This document shows, one piece after another, positions 45,438-54,487 of a DNA stretch of 58,304 bases (its first letter is position 1; each line of letters starts with the position of its first letter). Position numbers and translations under genes: made by a program. Location: the NCBI GenBank assembly GCA_030770535.1, contig JASVEC010000099.1:1-58304 (forward strand). The letters run 5' to 3'. This DNA is from Batkoa obscura (Eukaryota > Entomophthoromycota > Entomophthoromycetes > Entomophthorales > Batkoaceae). The notes under the pieces were generated by a model. It had not been told where the DNA came from, did not search any database, and worked only from the letters and a program-made list of their open reading frames with translations.

Positions 45438-45918
45438 AAATTATAGTTGACTAAAAATAATACATGGGGTTGTCTAAATTAGTTTCATTATTTTATCCAA
45501 TTTTTGAAAAATTTTGTATTTTAAAAACTTCGCTTAAAATTCTATAAAATCATCTTTTATTAAAATAAAAGTACCCAGACACAGTTCTAAATCATTCTAT
45601 TATAGCTCATACTGTAAGTTAATTGAATTTCTATTAGATCTTAAATACATATTCTTGTAAAGATTAATTGGGAAATATTTATTATCAACTGCTTTATAAC
45701 CAACATACATTGCAGATTTGTTATCAAATAAATAAACTGTTTTAATGTTATAACTACATTATTAATATATTGCCAAGTTAATAAATAGCTGCATGGGAGA
45801 GAGTGGTTAGCCTCAGAGCTATAATTAACCATCTCTATATAGTACAAGTAATAATAGTATTTACATATTATTACAGTTACTTGTTCTTTGACTATTTATT
45901 AACTTAGCTACTAATAAC

Positions 45919-46965
45919 TTAAGTAATCAATCTTACATTTAACAATCTATTTCTATCATTCAACAAACTACTTACTTGTTTAGTAAATATCGAAATTTTT
46001 AAATTCTCTGTTATCTTCGTAAGGTAAGCTGGGATCGATCTTTTAATTTTTCTATTTTCTATAGACTTTATAACTCTAATTGGGACTATATCGCTTTTTT
46101 TTGATGTATCAGATACTGGATAACAATGTAGTTTATTATTATGTTTAATAAAGTGCAAACACTTCTCAATGCCTTGCATGTCTACTATTCTTTTTGTATT
46201 TCTGTTTTTTTTGTACTTTTTAAAAATTATATCCGTTTTCGCATTATTAACAGTCAAGTTATTAATTTTATTATGCTCGCAAATAAAAGCCTCAAATCTT
46301 GAAACTAATTGATTGATATCTTCTATTTTACCTAATGCTTCAAAACTACTTTTCCATTTTGAAAGGTTTCCAAAATGTCCATCAACTATACTTTTTCCAT
46401 GATGCTCAGCAAAAAAATTAAGATTAACATTCAAACTACTATTTATTTTATGAATTTCTTTAAACATATAGTGTAGAAACTCTTGGGATCTAAAATGATT
46501 TCCTGTATCTGCCCATATATTAATTTTTGTAAACTTTTTAAATAGAAGCTCTGTAGAGATTAAATCGATTAAACGATCTCCTGCATATGCTGAATCATGA
46601 TTCAATATTTCAGATAAATAATCAAAGTAAACTTTGCCTATTGTTTTATCATCTTTTAAATATAATACACCAAAGCCTAATACTGATATAGCTTGTTTAT
46701 TATAATGATCTAGATTTATTGAATCTGGTCTTGTTCCTATTTCCATATTTTGTTTAAAATCTAAAACTATTATACAACTTTTGTTATTTAATTTTTTAAT
46801 AGTTTCATTAAATGTGTTTTTTTGAGTATCAACACAGAATTTATGTAATTTGTATAATTTTTCTTCTTCATTGAAAACTACTTCTTCTATCTTTGCTTTG
46901 TTTTTTGCTGTATTTATTTTATTTTCAAATAACTTTTTCCTAACTGTATACTGTATACTGGGCAT
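45919..46965 (-). CDS. T4 transposase, catalytic frame (copy H)
   Basis: 348 codons, protein identical to copy C; see 29495-30541. Confidence 0.75.
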   Translation of the reverse strand: MPSIQYTVRKKLFENKINTAKNKAKIEEVVFNEEEKLYKLHKFCVDTQKNTFNETIKKLNNKSCIIVLDFKQNMEIGTRPDSINLDHYNKQAISVLGFGVLYLKDDKTIGKVYFDYLSEILNHDSAYAGDRLIDLISTELLFKKFTKINIWADTGNHFRSQEFLHYMFKEIHKINSSLNVNLNFFAEHHGKSIVDGHFGNLSKWKSSFEALGKIEDINQLVSRFEAFICEHNKINNLTVNNAKTDIIFKKYKKNRNTKRIVDMQGIEKCLHFIKHNNKLHCYPVSDTSKKSDIVPIRVIKSIENRKIKRSIPAYLTKITENLKISIFTKQVSSLLNDRNRLLNVRLIT

Positions 46966-47464
46966 ATATATTACATAGATCCGTTTTTCTTGCTGGATTT
47001 TTGAAATTACTTGGTATATATTTAAAGAACGTTGACCTAACTACTGCTTTATCTCTTAGGTTATTCAAATATTTACTATATATCATTCTACTTTTATTTA
47101 ATATATATATTATCTGATGAATATTTACTATCATTATTTTTTTTATTAAATCTTGATGAAATAGTTGAATCATCTAGTAAATATTGTACAATAGTTTCAA
47201 TTTGCTCATCTTTAATTTTTTTTGTATTTTCAATAATATGTTGTAATGTTGGTATTTTATTATTATTACTTGTTTTTGAATAATCATATTGATTTCTATT
47301 TATATTAAACCCAAAACTCTTACATTCATCAAAAGAATATACTGAACCTATAGTTGATAATAACGCTACTTGTTGATTTTTGTTTCCTGTTTCCCTTAAA
47401 GCACTAATTTTATACATTACTTGATTAAGTTTATTATTATCGATAGTAAACTTTGATAATATAT

Positions 47465-47561
47465 GGGGCTGTTTTTTTTAGTTTCATTATTCTTCCATTT
47501 TTTAAGCGCTATTTGAGTGGAAAGATTGTAGTAAAATTCTTAAATACAAAAATACATCCCC
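47465..47561 (+). mobile_element. MITE of the G4 family in T4 copy H
   Basis: Same insertion as 42683-42779: GGGGCTGTTTTTTTTAG...ACATCCCC with ATAT on both sides. Confidence 0.94.
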
Positions 47562-47787
47562 ATATCTTTTCTTTGTTTTGTTTTGTTATAAAATTCCATA
47601 AACCTTAGGTTGTTATAAGTAGCTCTTAAAATTGATGTAAATGAATTACAATGTTTATATTGTGTACTCCTCCCTATTGTATTAAAATTTTCAAAAATTC
47701 CATTTCGAAGTTTAGTTATGAAAGTTTGCATTTTATTTTTATTTCAACAAAAAATAAAGTCAAATAAAGTCAAATAACTGTATTTAT

Positions 47788-47878
47788 ATAATCATATAGT
47801 TATATAATTATATAATCATATAGTTATATAATTATATAATCATATAGTTATATAATTATATAATCATATAGTTATATA
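47788..47878 (+). repeat. 24-bp minisatellite in the T4 leader
   Basis: About 3.8 copies of a 24-bp AT-only unit (ATAATCATATAGTTATAT plus six bases). Copy E has about two copies (33805-33850) and other copies one or less. Confidence 0.85.
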
Positions 47879-47917
47879 TTATATATCTGTTAAATATATA
47901 ATAGAACTAACATAAAA

Positions 47918-48899
47918 TAAATAGTAGTTTGAATGTTAATCTTAATTTTTTTGCTGAGCATCATGGAAAAAGTATAGTTGATGGACATTTTGGAAACCTT
48001 TCAAAATGGAAAAGTAGTTTTGAAGCATTAGGTAAAATAGAAGATATCGATCAATTAATTTCAAGATTTGAGGCTTTTATTTGCGAGCATAATAAAATTA
48101 ATAACTTGACTGTTAATAAAATGGGAAAACAGATATAATTTTTAAAAAGTATAAAAGAAACAAATATACAAAAAGAATAATAGAGATGCAGGGCATTAAG
48201 AAGTATTTACACTTTATTAAACATAATAATAAACTACATTGTTATCCAGTATCTGATACATCAAAAAAAAGCGATATAGTCCCAATTAGAGTTATAAAGT
48301 CTATAGAAAATAGAAAAATTAAAAGATCGATCCCAGCTTACCTTACGAAGATAACAGAGAATTTAAAAATTTCGATATTTACTAAACAAGTAAGTAGTTT
48401 GTTGAATGATAGAAATAGATTGTTAAATGTAAGATTGATTACTTAAGTTATTAGTAGCTAAGTTAATAAATAGTCAAAGAACAAGTAACTGTAATAATAT
48501 GTAAATACTATTATTACTTGTACTATATAGAGATGGTTAATTATAGCTCTGAGGCTAACCACTCTCTCCCATGCAGCTATTTATTAACTTGGCAATATAT
48601 TAATAATGTAGTTATAACATTAAAACAGTTTATTTATTTGATAACAAATCTGCAATGTATGTTGGTTATAAAGCAGTTGATAATAAATATTTCCCAATTA
48701 ATCTTTACAAGAATATGTATTTAAGATCTAATAGAAATTCAATTAACTTACAGTATGAGCTATAATAGAATGATTTAGAACTGTGTCTGGGTACTTTTAT
48801 TTTAATAAAAGATGATTTTATAGAATTTTAAGCGAAGTTTTTAAAATACAAAATTTTTCAAAAATTGGATAAAATAATGAAACTAATTTAGACAACCCC
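47918..48899 (+). mobile_element. T4 DNA transposon, copy I (3' part only, mosaic)
   Basis: Begins inside the catalytic frame (AAATAGTAGTTTGAATG) and runs to CAACCCC at 48899. Its first part (to about 48215) resembles copies 1 and A (NKMGKQI, MQGIKKY); its later part matches copy H (VPIRVIKS). Confidence 0.88.
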
Positions 48900-48927
48900 A
48901 TGTATTATTTTTAGTCAACTATAATTT

Positions 48928-49026
48928 GGGGATATATTTTTGTATTTAAGAGTTTTACTAACAAATTTTCCGCTCAAATAGCGCTTAAAAAATGGAAAAA
49001 ATAATGAAGTCAAAAGAAACACTCCC
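48928..49026 (-). mobile_element. Recombinant MITE of the G4 family (mirror of 45339)
   Basis: GGGGATATATTTTTGTA...ACACTCCC; left flank ATTT, right flank ATAT. Confidence 0.85.
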
Positions 49027-49197
49027 ATATAGTTAGGAAAATCAGCTATTTAAGAAAAGAAAACAATTAAAATAAGTTTTAAATAAATAAATTTGACTTT
49101 AAGTCTTTTAGATTTAACTGTCATACTAGACACAACTTAAAAATTTAAGATTTGGATTAACTTCTAAGTAAATTCTGAAACCAATTCGGACAACCCC
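49027..49197 (-). mobile_element. T4 5' end fragment (mirror of 45168)
   Basis: Ends GGACAACCCC at 49197; same content as the left-arm fragment. Confidence 0.85.
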
Positions 49198-49198
49198 A

Positions 49199-49422
49199 TA
49201 TATATTATATTAGTAAAAGCCTTGTTGATCTGGGATTTTTTATTAGATCTAGTAGGAATTCAGCCAACTTAGAATACAAACTATAACAGAATAATTTAGA
49301 ACTGTGCTTGGGTGCTTTTGTTTTGATAAAAAATCTGTTTTTATAGAATTTTAAAATTTCGTTTAAAAATACAAAATATTTAAAAATTGAATAAAAAACG
49401 AAACTAATTGAAACATCCTCCA
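49199..49422 (+). mobile_element. 3' end fragment of a diverged T4 relative (mirror of 44943)
   Basis: Ends GAAACATCCTCC at 49422; same content as the left-arm fragment. Confidence 0.75.
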
Positions 49423-49509
49423 TATTTTAAATGTTCTCAAATGACAACATTTGTAGAGTAGTTCAATTTTGGTGATATATATATATATTTTGAACTAGAA
49501 ATTTAAAGT

Positions 49510-49582
49510 GGTCCCGTGGCCCAATGGATAAGGCGTCTGTCTACGGAACAGAAGATTCCAGGTTCGATCCCTGGCGGGATCA
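49510..49582 (+). tRNA. tRNA-Arg(ACG), right palindrome arm
   Basis: Identical 73-nt tRNA gene, anticodon ACG; a T-run (TTTTT, about 49586-49590) just downstream can serve as the Pol III terminator. Confidence 0.97.
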
Positions 49583-49808
49583 GTATTTTTGACCCTATGC
49601 TATAAGATTATTATTTCTAATCATCTGCTAATAGAGTGCGACTCAGAGGTTATAGGAATGCAAACTCGACTATTATTTAATTTTGAAAATCATATCATTT
49701 ATAAAAGATTATAAAATTTAGTTTTGAATCATTACACTTTAAATAGAATTTTCAAGCAATAAAGTTAATTACTGAATCATTATAAATTAAGAAATGCTAT
49801 TAATAAAT

Positions 49809-49840
49809 GGGGATGTTTTTTTGGCTTCTGAACAATCCTC
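49809..49840. mobile_element. Minimal 32-bp MITE derivative (mirror)
   Basis: GGGGATGTTTTTTTGGCTTC joined directly to the opposite end; mirror of 44525-44556. Confidence 0.55.
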
Positions 49841-50042
49841 AAAAGCTTATTACATACATATGTTTAATAAGATTTAAATTTAATATAAATATCAGCATAA
49901 CAATATTATTTTCTTGTAAGATAAAGATTTTCTCTGATTTAAAGGGTATATTTGTAAATCAAAAATAGAGAATTTTACTTACAATATTAAATACAATCAC
50001 CCTATTTCATATATTTTTAATTACTGCTAAAATCTAAAACTT

Positions 50043-50141
50043 GGGGATGTGTTTTTTGTTCAAAAATTTTACTATCTTTCCGCTCAAATAGGATAGCGCT
50101 TAAAAAATGGAAAAAGTGATGAAATCGAAAGGAACATTCTC
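50043..50141 (-). mobile_element. MITE of the G4 family (mirror of 44224)
   Basis: GGGGATGTGTTTTTTG...ACATTCTC. Confidence 0.8.
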
Positions 50142-50315
50142 ATATCTTATTTAAGAGATAAAGTATCATTTAAAAACAAAAAAAGTAAAGTTAGAGTTTG
50201 TATATCAAAAAAAGCGAAGTTTTAGAAAGTTCAAAAATATTTAATGTAAGCCCCGTTATATTTATACATATTCTTTCAAAAAATAGATTTTGCTTGGAAA
50301 AAAACCAATATATAT

Positions 50316-50421
50316 GGGGGTTGGTTGTGAATATATTTTCGTATTTAAAAATTTTACTAACAAATTTTTCGCTTTTAAATAAAACGCTTCAAAAGATCGA
50401 AAAAGTGAAGCCAAAAAATAC
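50316..50421 (-). mobile_element. Decayed MITE of the G4 family (mirror of 43944)
   Basis: GGGGGTTGGTTGTGAAT start; the other end is lost. Confidence 0.6.
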
Positions 50422-50428
50422 AATATAT

Positions 50429-50528
50429 GGGAGTGTTTTTTTTTAACTTCATTATTTTTTCCATTTTTTAAGCGCTATTTAAGCGGAAAAATTGTTAATA
50501 AAATTCTTAAACACAAAAATACATCCCC
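50429..50528 (+). mobile_element. MITE of the G4 family (mirror of 43838)
   Basis: GGGAGTGTTTTTTTTTAAC...ACATCCCC, ATAT on both sides. Its T-run is one base longer than in the left arm. Confidence 0.93.
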
Positions 50529-51253
50529 ATATATTATAAATAAACAGAATCATAAGTAAATATTGAATGATGCTAGGATTTTGTTATAGAATTTATAATG
50601 CATCAAAAGGACATTCAAATCACTATATTAGTTAGTACAGAAAAGTGTCTTTAGTAGAGTTTTTATGATTGTTTTTGAAAAAGACATAAAAAGATATCAA
50701 AAAATGGGAAATAAAGACAAAAGCTAAGGTATTGTTAAAAGCTTGACTTTGTAGAGCAATACTACAATTTATTTTTATTAAAAATGTTACAATAAATTAA
50801 TATTTATTGTGTATATAAGTAGTAAACAAACAAATTATTGATATTAAATAGTTCTTTATCAACTTAATAGCTAAAAAACATGAGTTGTAAGATAGATTCG
50901 AGTTTTCCTGTTAACAAGAATTTTACGCATAAGAAATTGATATTTCTTAAAATTTTGGTGCTTTTAAGAATCTAATATTTAATACTCCTTCCTATATTTA
51001 AAAAGTTTCATATATAATCCTTATAAGTAAAAATATAATATATATAAATGTACTTTTATTTACCATTTAAAATCTACTATATGGGGTTGTCCGGATTGGT
51101 TTCAGAATTTACTTAGAAGTTAATCCAAATCTTAAATTTTTAAGTTGTGTCTAGTATGACGGTTAAATCTAAAAGACTTAAAGTCAAATTTATTTATTTA
51201 AAACTTATTTTAATTGTTTTCTTTTCTTAAATAGCTGATTTTCCTAACTATAT

Positions 51254-51351
51254 GGGAGTGTTTTTTTTAACTTCATTATTTTTTCCATTTTTTAAGCACT
51301 ATTTAAATGGAAAATTTGTTAGTAAAATTCTTAAACATAAAAATACAACTC
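51254..51351 (+). mobile_element. MITE of the G4 family in T4 copy J leader
   Basis: GGGAGTGTTTTTTTTAAC...AACTCT, ATAT on both sides; mirror of 43015. Confidence 0.88.
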
Positions 51352-51586
51352 TATATGATTATGTATTATATAAATACACATTATTTGACTTTATTTTTTG
51401 TTGAAATAAAAATAAAATGGAAACTTTCATAACTAAACTTCGAAATGGAATTTTTGAAAATTTTAATACAATAGGGAGGAGTACACAATATAAACATTGT
51501 AATTCATTTACATCAATTTTAAGAGCTACTTATAACAACCTAAGGTTTATGGAATTTTATAACAAAACAAAACAAAGAAAAGATAT

Positions 51587-51683
51587 GGGGATGTATTTTT
51601 GTATTTAAGAATTTTACTACAATCTTTCCACTCAAATAGCGCTTAAAAAATGGAAGAATAATGAAACTAAAAAAAACAGCCCC
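51587..51683 (-). mobile_element. MITE of the G4 family in T4 copy J
   Basis: GGGGATGTATTTTTGTA...AACAGCCCC, ATAT on both sides; mirror of 42683. Confidence 0.94.
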
Positions 51684-52182
51684 ATATATTATCAAAGTTT
51701 ACTATCGATAATAATAAACTTAATCAAGTAATGTATAAAATTAGTGCTTTAAGGGAAACAGGAAACAAAAATCAACAAGTAGCGTTATTATCAACTATAG
51801 GTTCAGTATATTCTTTTGATGAATGTAAGAGTTTTGGGTTTAATATAAATAGAAATCAATATGATTATTCAAAAACAAGTAATAATAATAAAATACCAAC
51901 ATTACAACATATTATTGAAAATACAAAAAAAATTAAAGATGAGCAAATTGAAACTATTGTACAATATTTACTAGATGATTCAACTATTTCATCAAGATTT
52001 AATAAAAAAAATAATGATAGTAAATATTCATCAGATAATATATATATTAAATAAAAGTAGAATGATATATAGTAAATATTTGAATAACCTAAGAGATAAA
52101 GCAGTAGTTAGGTCAACGTTCTTTAAATATATACCAAGTAATTTCAAAAATCCAGCAAGAAAAACGGATCTATGTAATATAT

Positions 52183-53229
52183 ATGCCCAGTATACAGTAT
52201 ACAGTTAGGAAAAAGTTATTTGAAAATAAAATAAATACAGCAAAAAACAAAGCAAAGATAGAAGAAGTAGTTTTCAATGAAGAAGAAAAATTATACAAAT
52301 TACATAAATTCTGTGTTGATACTCAAAAAAACACATTTAATGAAACTATTAAAAAATTAAATAACAAAAGTTGTATAATAGTTTTAGATTTTAAACAAAA
52401 TATGGAAATAGGAACAAGACCAGATTCAATAAATCTAGATCATTATAATAAACAAGCTATATCAGTATTAGGCTTTGGTGTATTATATTTAAAAGATGAT
52501 AAAACAATAGGCAAAGTTTACTTTGATTATTTATCTGAAATATTGAATCATGATTCAGCATATGCAGGAGATCGTTTAATCGATTTAATCTCTACAGAGC
52601 TTCTATTTAAAAAGTTTACAAAAATTAATATATGGGCAGATACAGGAAATCATTTTAGATCCCAAGAGTTTCTACACTATATGTTTAAAGAAATTCATAA
52701 AATAAATAGTAGTTTGAATGTTAATCTTAATTTTTTTGCTGAGCATCATGGAAAAAGTATAGTTGATGGACATTTTGGAAACCTTTCAAAATGGAAAAGT
52801 AGTTTTGAAGCATTAGGTAAAATAGAAGATATCAATCAATTAGTTTCAAGATTTGAGGCTTTTATTTGCGAGCATAATAAAATTAATAACTTGACTGTTA
52901 ATAATGCGAAAACGGATATAATTTTTAAAAAGTACAAAAAAAACAGAAATACAAAAAGAATAGTAGACATGCAAGGCATTGAGAAGTGTTTGCACTTTAT
53001 TAAACATAATAATAAACTACATTGTTATCCAGTATCTGATACATCAAAAAAAAGCGATATAGTCCCAATTAGAGTTATAAAGTCTATAGAAAATAGAAAA
53101 ATTAAAAGATCGATCCCAGCTTACCTTACGAAGATAACAGAGAATTTAAAAATTTCGATATTTACTAAACAAGTAAGTAGTTTGTTGAATGATAGAAATA
53201 GATTGTTAAATGTAAGATTGATTACTTAA
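52183..53229 (+). CDS. T4 transposase, catalytic frame (copy J)
   Basis: 348 codons, protein identical to copy C; see 29495-30541. Just upstream (52191-52204) TATACAG is repeated in tandem and separates this frame from the one carrying KTDLC. Confidence 0.75.
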   Translation: MPSIQYTVRKKLFENKINTAKNKAKIEEVVFNEEEKLYKLHKFCVDTQKNTFNETIKKLNNKSCIIVLDFKQNMEIGTRPDSINLDHYNKQAISVLGFGVLYLKDDKTIGKVYFDYLSEILNHDSAYAGDRLIDLISTELLFKKFTKINIWADTGNHFRSQEFLHYMFKEIHKINSSLNVNLNFFAEHHGKSIVDGHFGNLSKWKSSFEALGKIEDINQLVSRFEAFICEHNKINNLTVNNAKTDIIFKKYKKNRNTKRIVDMQGIEKCLHFIKHNNKLHCYPVSDTSKKSDIVPIRVIKSIENRKIKRSIPAYLTKITENLKISIFTKQVSSLLNDRNRLLNVRLIT

Positions 53230-53242
53230 GTTATTAGTAGCT

Positions 53243-53373
53243 AAGTTAATAAATAGTCAAAGAACAAGTAACTGTAATAATATGTAAATACTATTATTAC
53301 TTGTACTATATAGAGATGGTTAATTATAGCTCTGAGGCTAACCACTCTCTCCCATGCAGCTATTTATTAACTT
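53243..53373 (+). other. Conserved three-way-junction-like structure in the T4 3' region
   Basis: AAGTTAATAAATAG (53243-53256) is perfectly complementary to CTATTTATTAACTT (53360-53373). Between them lie two further inverted repeats: ACAAGTAA..TAATAATA with TATTATTACTTGT, and GGTTA with TAACC. The same block follows the catalytic frame in every T4 copy that keeps this region. It could serve as a transcript end or transposase site. Confidence 0.55.
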
Positions 53374-53710
53374 GGCAATATATTAATAATGTAGTTATAA
53401 CATTAAAACAGTTTATTTATTTGATAACAAATCTGCAATGTATGTTGGTTATAAAGCAGTTGATAATAAATATTTCCCAATTAATCTTTACAAGAATATG
53501 TATTTAAGATCTAATAGAAATTCAATTAACTTACAGTATGAGCTATAATAGAATGATTTAGAACTGTGTCTGGGTACTTTTATTTTAATAAAAGATGATT
53601 TTATAGAATTTTAAGCGAAGTTTTTAAAATACAAAATTTTTCAAAAATTGGATAAAATAATGAAACTAATTTAGACAACCCCATGTATTATTTTTAGTCA
53701 ACTATAATTT

Positions 53711-53809
53711 GGGGATATATTTTTGTATTTAAGAGTTTTACTAACAAATTTTCCGCTCAAATAGCGCTTAAAAAATGGAAAAAATAATGAAGTCAAAAGA
53801 AACACTTCC
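53711..53809 (-). mobile_element. MITE of the G4 family with ATTT duplication
   Basis: GGGGATATATTTTTGTA...AACACTTCC with ATTT on both sides: the intact counterpart of the recombinant copy at 48928. Confidence 0.9.
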
Positions 53810-54283
53810 ATTTATTAAAAAAAACTTTGAAAACATTTTGTAGCTTTTAATATCAAAACTAAAATAATAAACATTAAAAGAATTACAACAAATAAAGTTA
53901 TAACTGGATTTCAATTATAATATATGCATTTTTACTATAAAAACTTAGAAAGATTGAACCTTTAACAGCGGAAACAATAATTAATCTCACTTTTATCCAA
54001 ATGTATTATTAACCGTTATTTAAAATAATCAAATCATTACTCTTATTTTTTAGATAAGTAATCTGCTCAACTTTCGCTAAAATTTGAACAAATCGCACAA
54101 ATAAAATAGGGCTAATTAAAATCCTCATTTTCCCGAACTTAAAAAGTTTAAGTTGAATAATTAGTACTTTAATTTGAATCTCCGATTTTTATTGGCTTGC
54201 TTTTTAATTATCCTAATCTAACTTTACTCCCTTAAGTATTTTCCCATGCCTTTAAATTCCCATGATGACCTCACCCTTACTTG

Positions 54284-54299
54284 AAAAAGTTAACTTTTT
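54284..54299. promoter_or_regulatory. 16-bp perfect palindrome upstream of the debranching enzyme gene
   Basis: AAAAAGTTAACTTTTT, about 190 bp before the likely ATG at 54488. It could be a binding site for a dimeric factor; chance is possible in AT-rich DNA. Confidence 0.3.
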
Positions 54300-54487
54300 T
54301 GGCGTATCAATTACGAGATAAATCCTTATCTTTTTAAAAAAAGGGATAAATACCCAACCAAAGCATGTTTAAGTACGGGTAAATAGAAAAATATTAGATG
54401 GAGATAATCAGTATATTCCTGAATTTGACAGTATTATTTATAGGTTTAATTTTAAAAAAATTGAAATTGAGCTATCACTTTTTGACC

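Larger units (their letters stand above)
40684..46110. repeat. Left arm of the large palindrome
   Basis: It is the reverse complement of about 48250-53682; mirrored positions sum to 94365 (inner part) or 94366 (outer part). It includes T4 copy G, a unique segment with tRNA-Arg, and the 3' part of T4 copy H. Apart from one homopolymer length difference near 43925/50435 and a few changes in the outermost ~60 bp, no differences were noticed. Confidence 0.9.
45466..47917 (-). mobile_element. T4 DNA transposon, copy H (palindrome centre, 5' truncated)
   Basis: The 3' terminus GGGGTTGTCTAAATTAG starts at 45466 after ACAT. It carries the 348-codon frame (45919-46965) and the MITE at 47465. It stops within the 5' leader at about 47917, where it is joined to an inverted T4 3' piece (copy I). 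Confidence 0.88.
49583..51082. other. Unique segment of the right palindrome arm
   Basis: Mirror of 43284-44782. No protein gene seen; MITE copies only. Confidence 0.5.
48250..53682. repeat. Right arm of the large palindrome
   Basis: Reverse complement of 40684 to about 46110. Contains the second tRNA-Arg copy of the palindrome (49510), duplicate MITEs and T4 copy J. Confidence 0.9.
51083..53682 (+). mobile_element. T4 DNA transposon, copy J (2.6 kb, both ends present)
   Basis: 5' terminus GGGGTTGTCCGGATTGG after ATAT, 3' terminus TTAGACAACCCC before ATGT. Each end is intact but the 4-bp flanks differ, and the 3' flank equals that of copy I, so the copy is recombinant. MITEs lie at 51254-51351 and 51587-51683. 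Confidence 0.92.
53683..54487. other. Spacer and promoter region before the debranching enzyme gene
   Basis: It contains one MITE (53711-53809), then AT-rich unique DNA. A perfect 16-bp palindrome lies at 54284-54299. The frame open from 54398 could extend the enzyme N-terminus but is hydrophobic and unlike the family. Confidence 0.5.

Noticed and set aside
50198-50446. 82- to 90-codon frame starting YIKKSEVLESSK (and its mirror at 43895)
   Set aside because: It crosses a decayed MITE and an unrelated spacer; the two arms differ in length only through the homopolymer difference.
22008-53809. Regularly recurring ~98-bp repeats as a CRISPR-like array
   Set aside because: The repeats are dispersed in both orientations with 4-bp duplications and are transposon-like; spacing is irregular.
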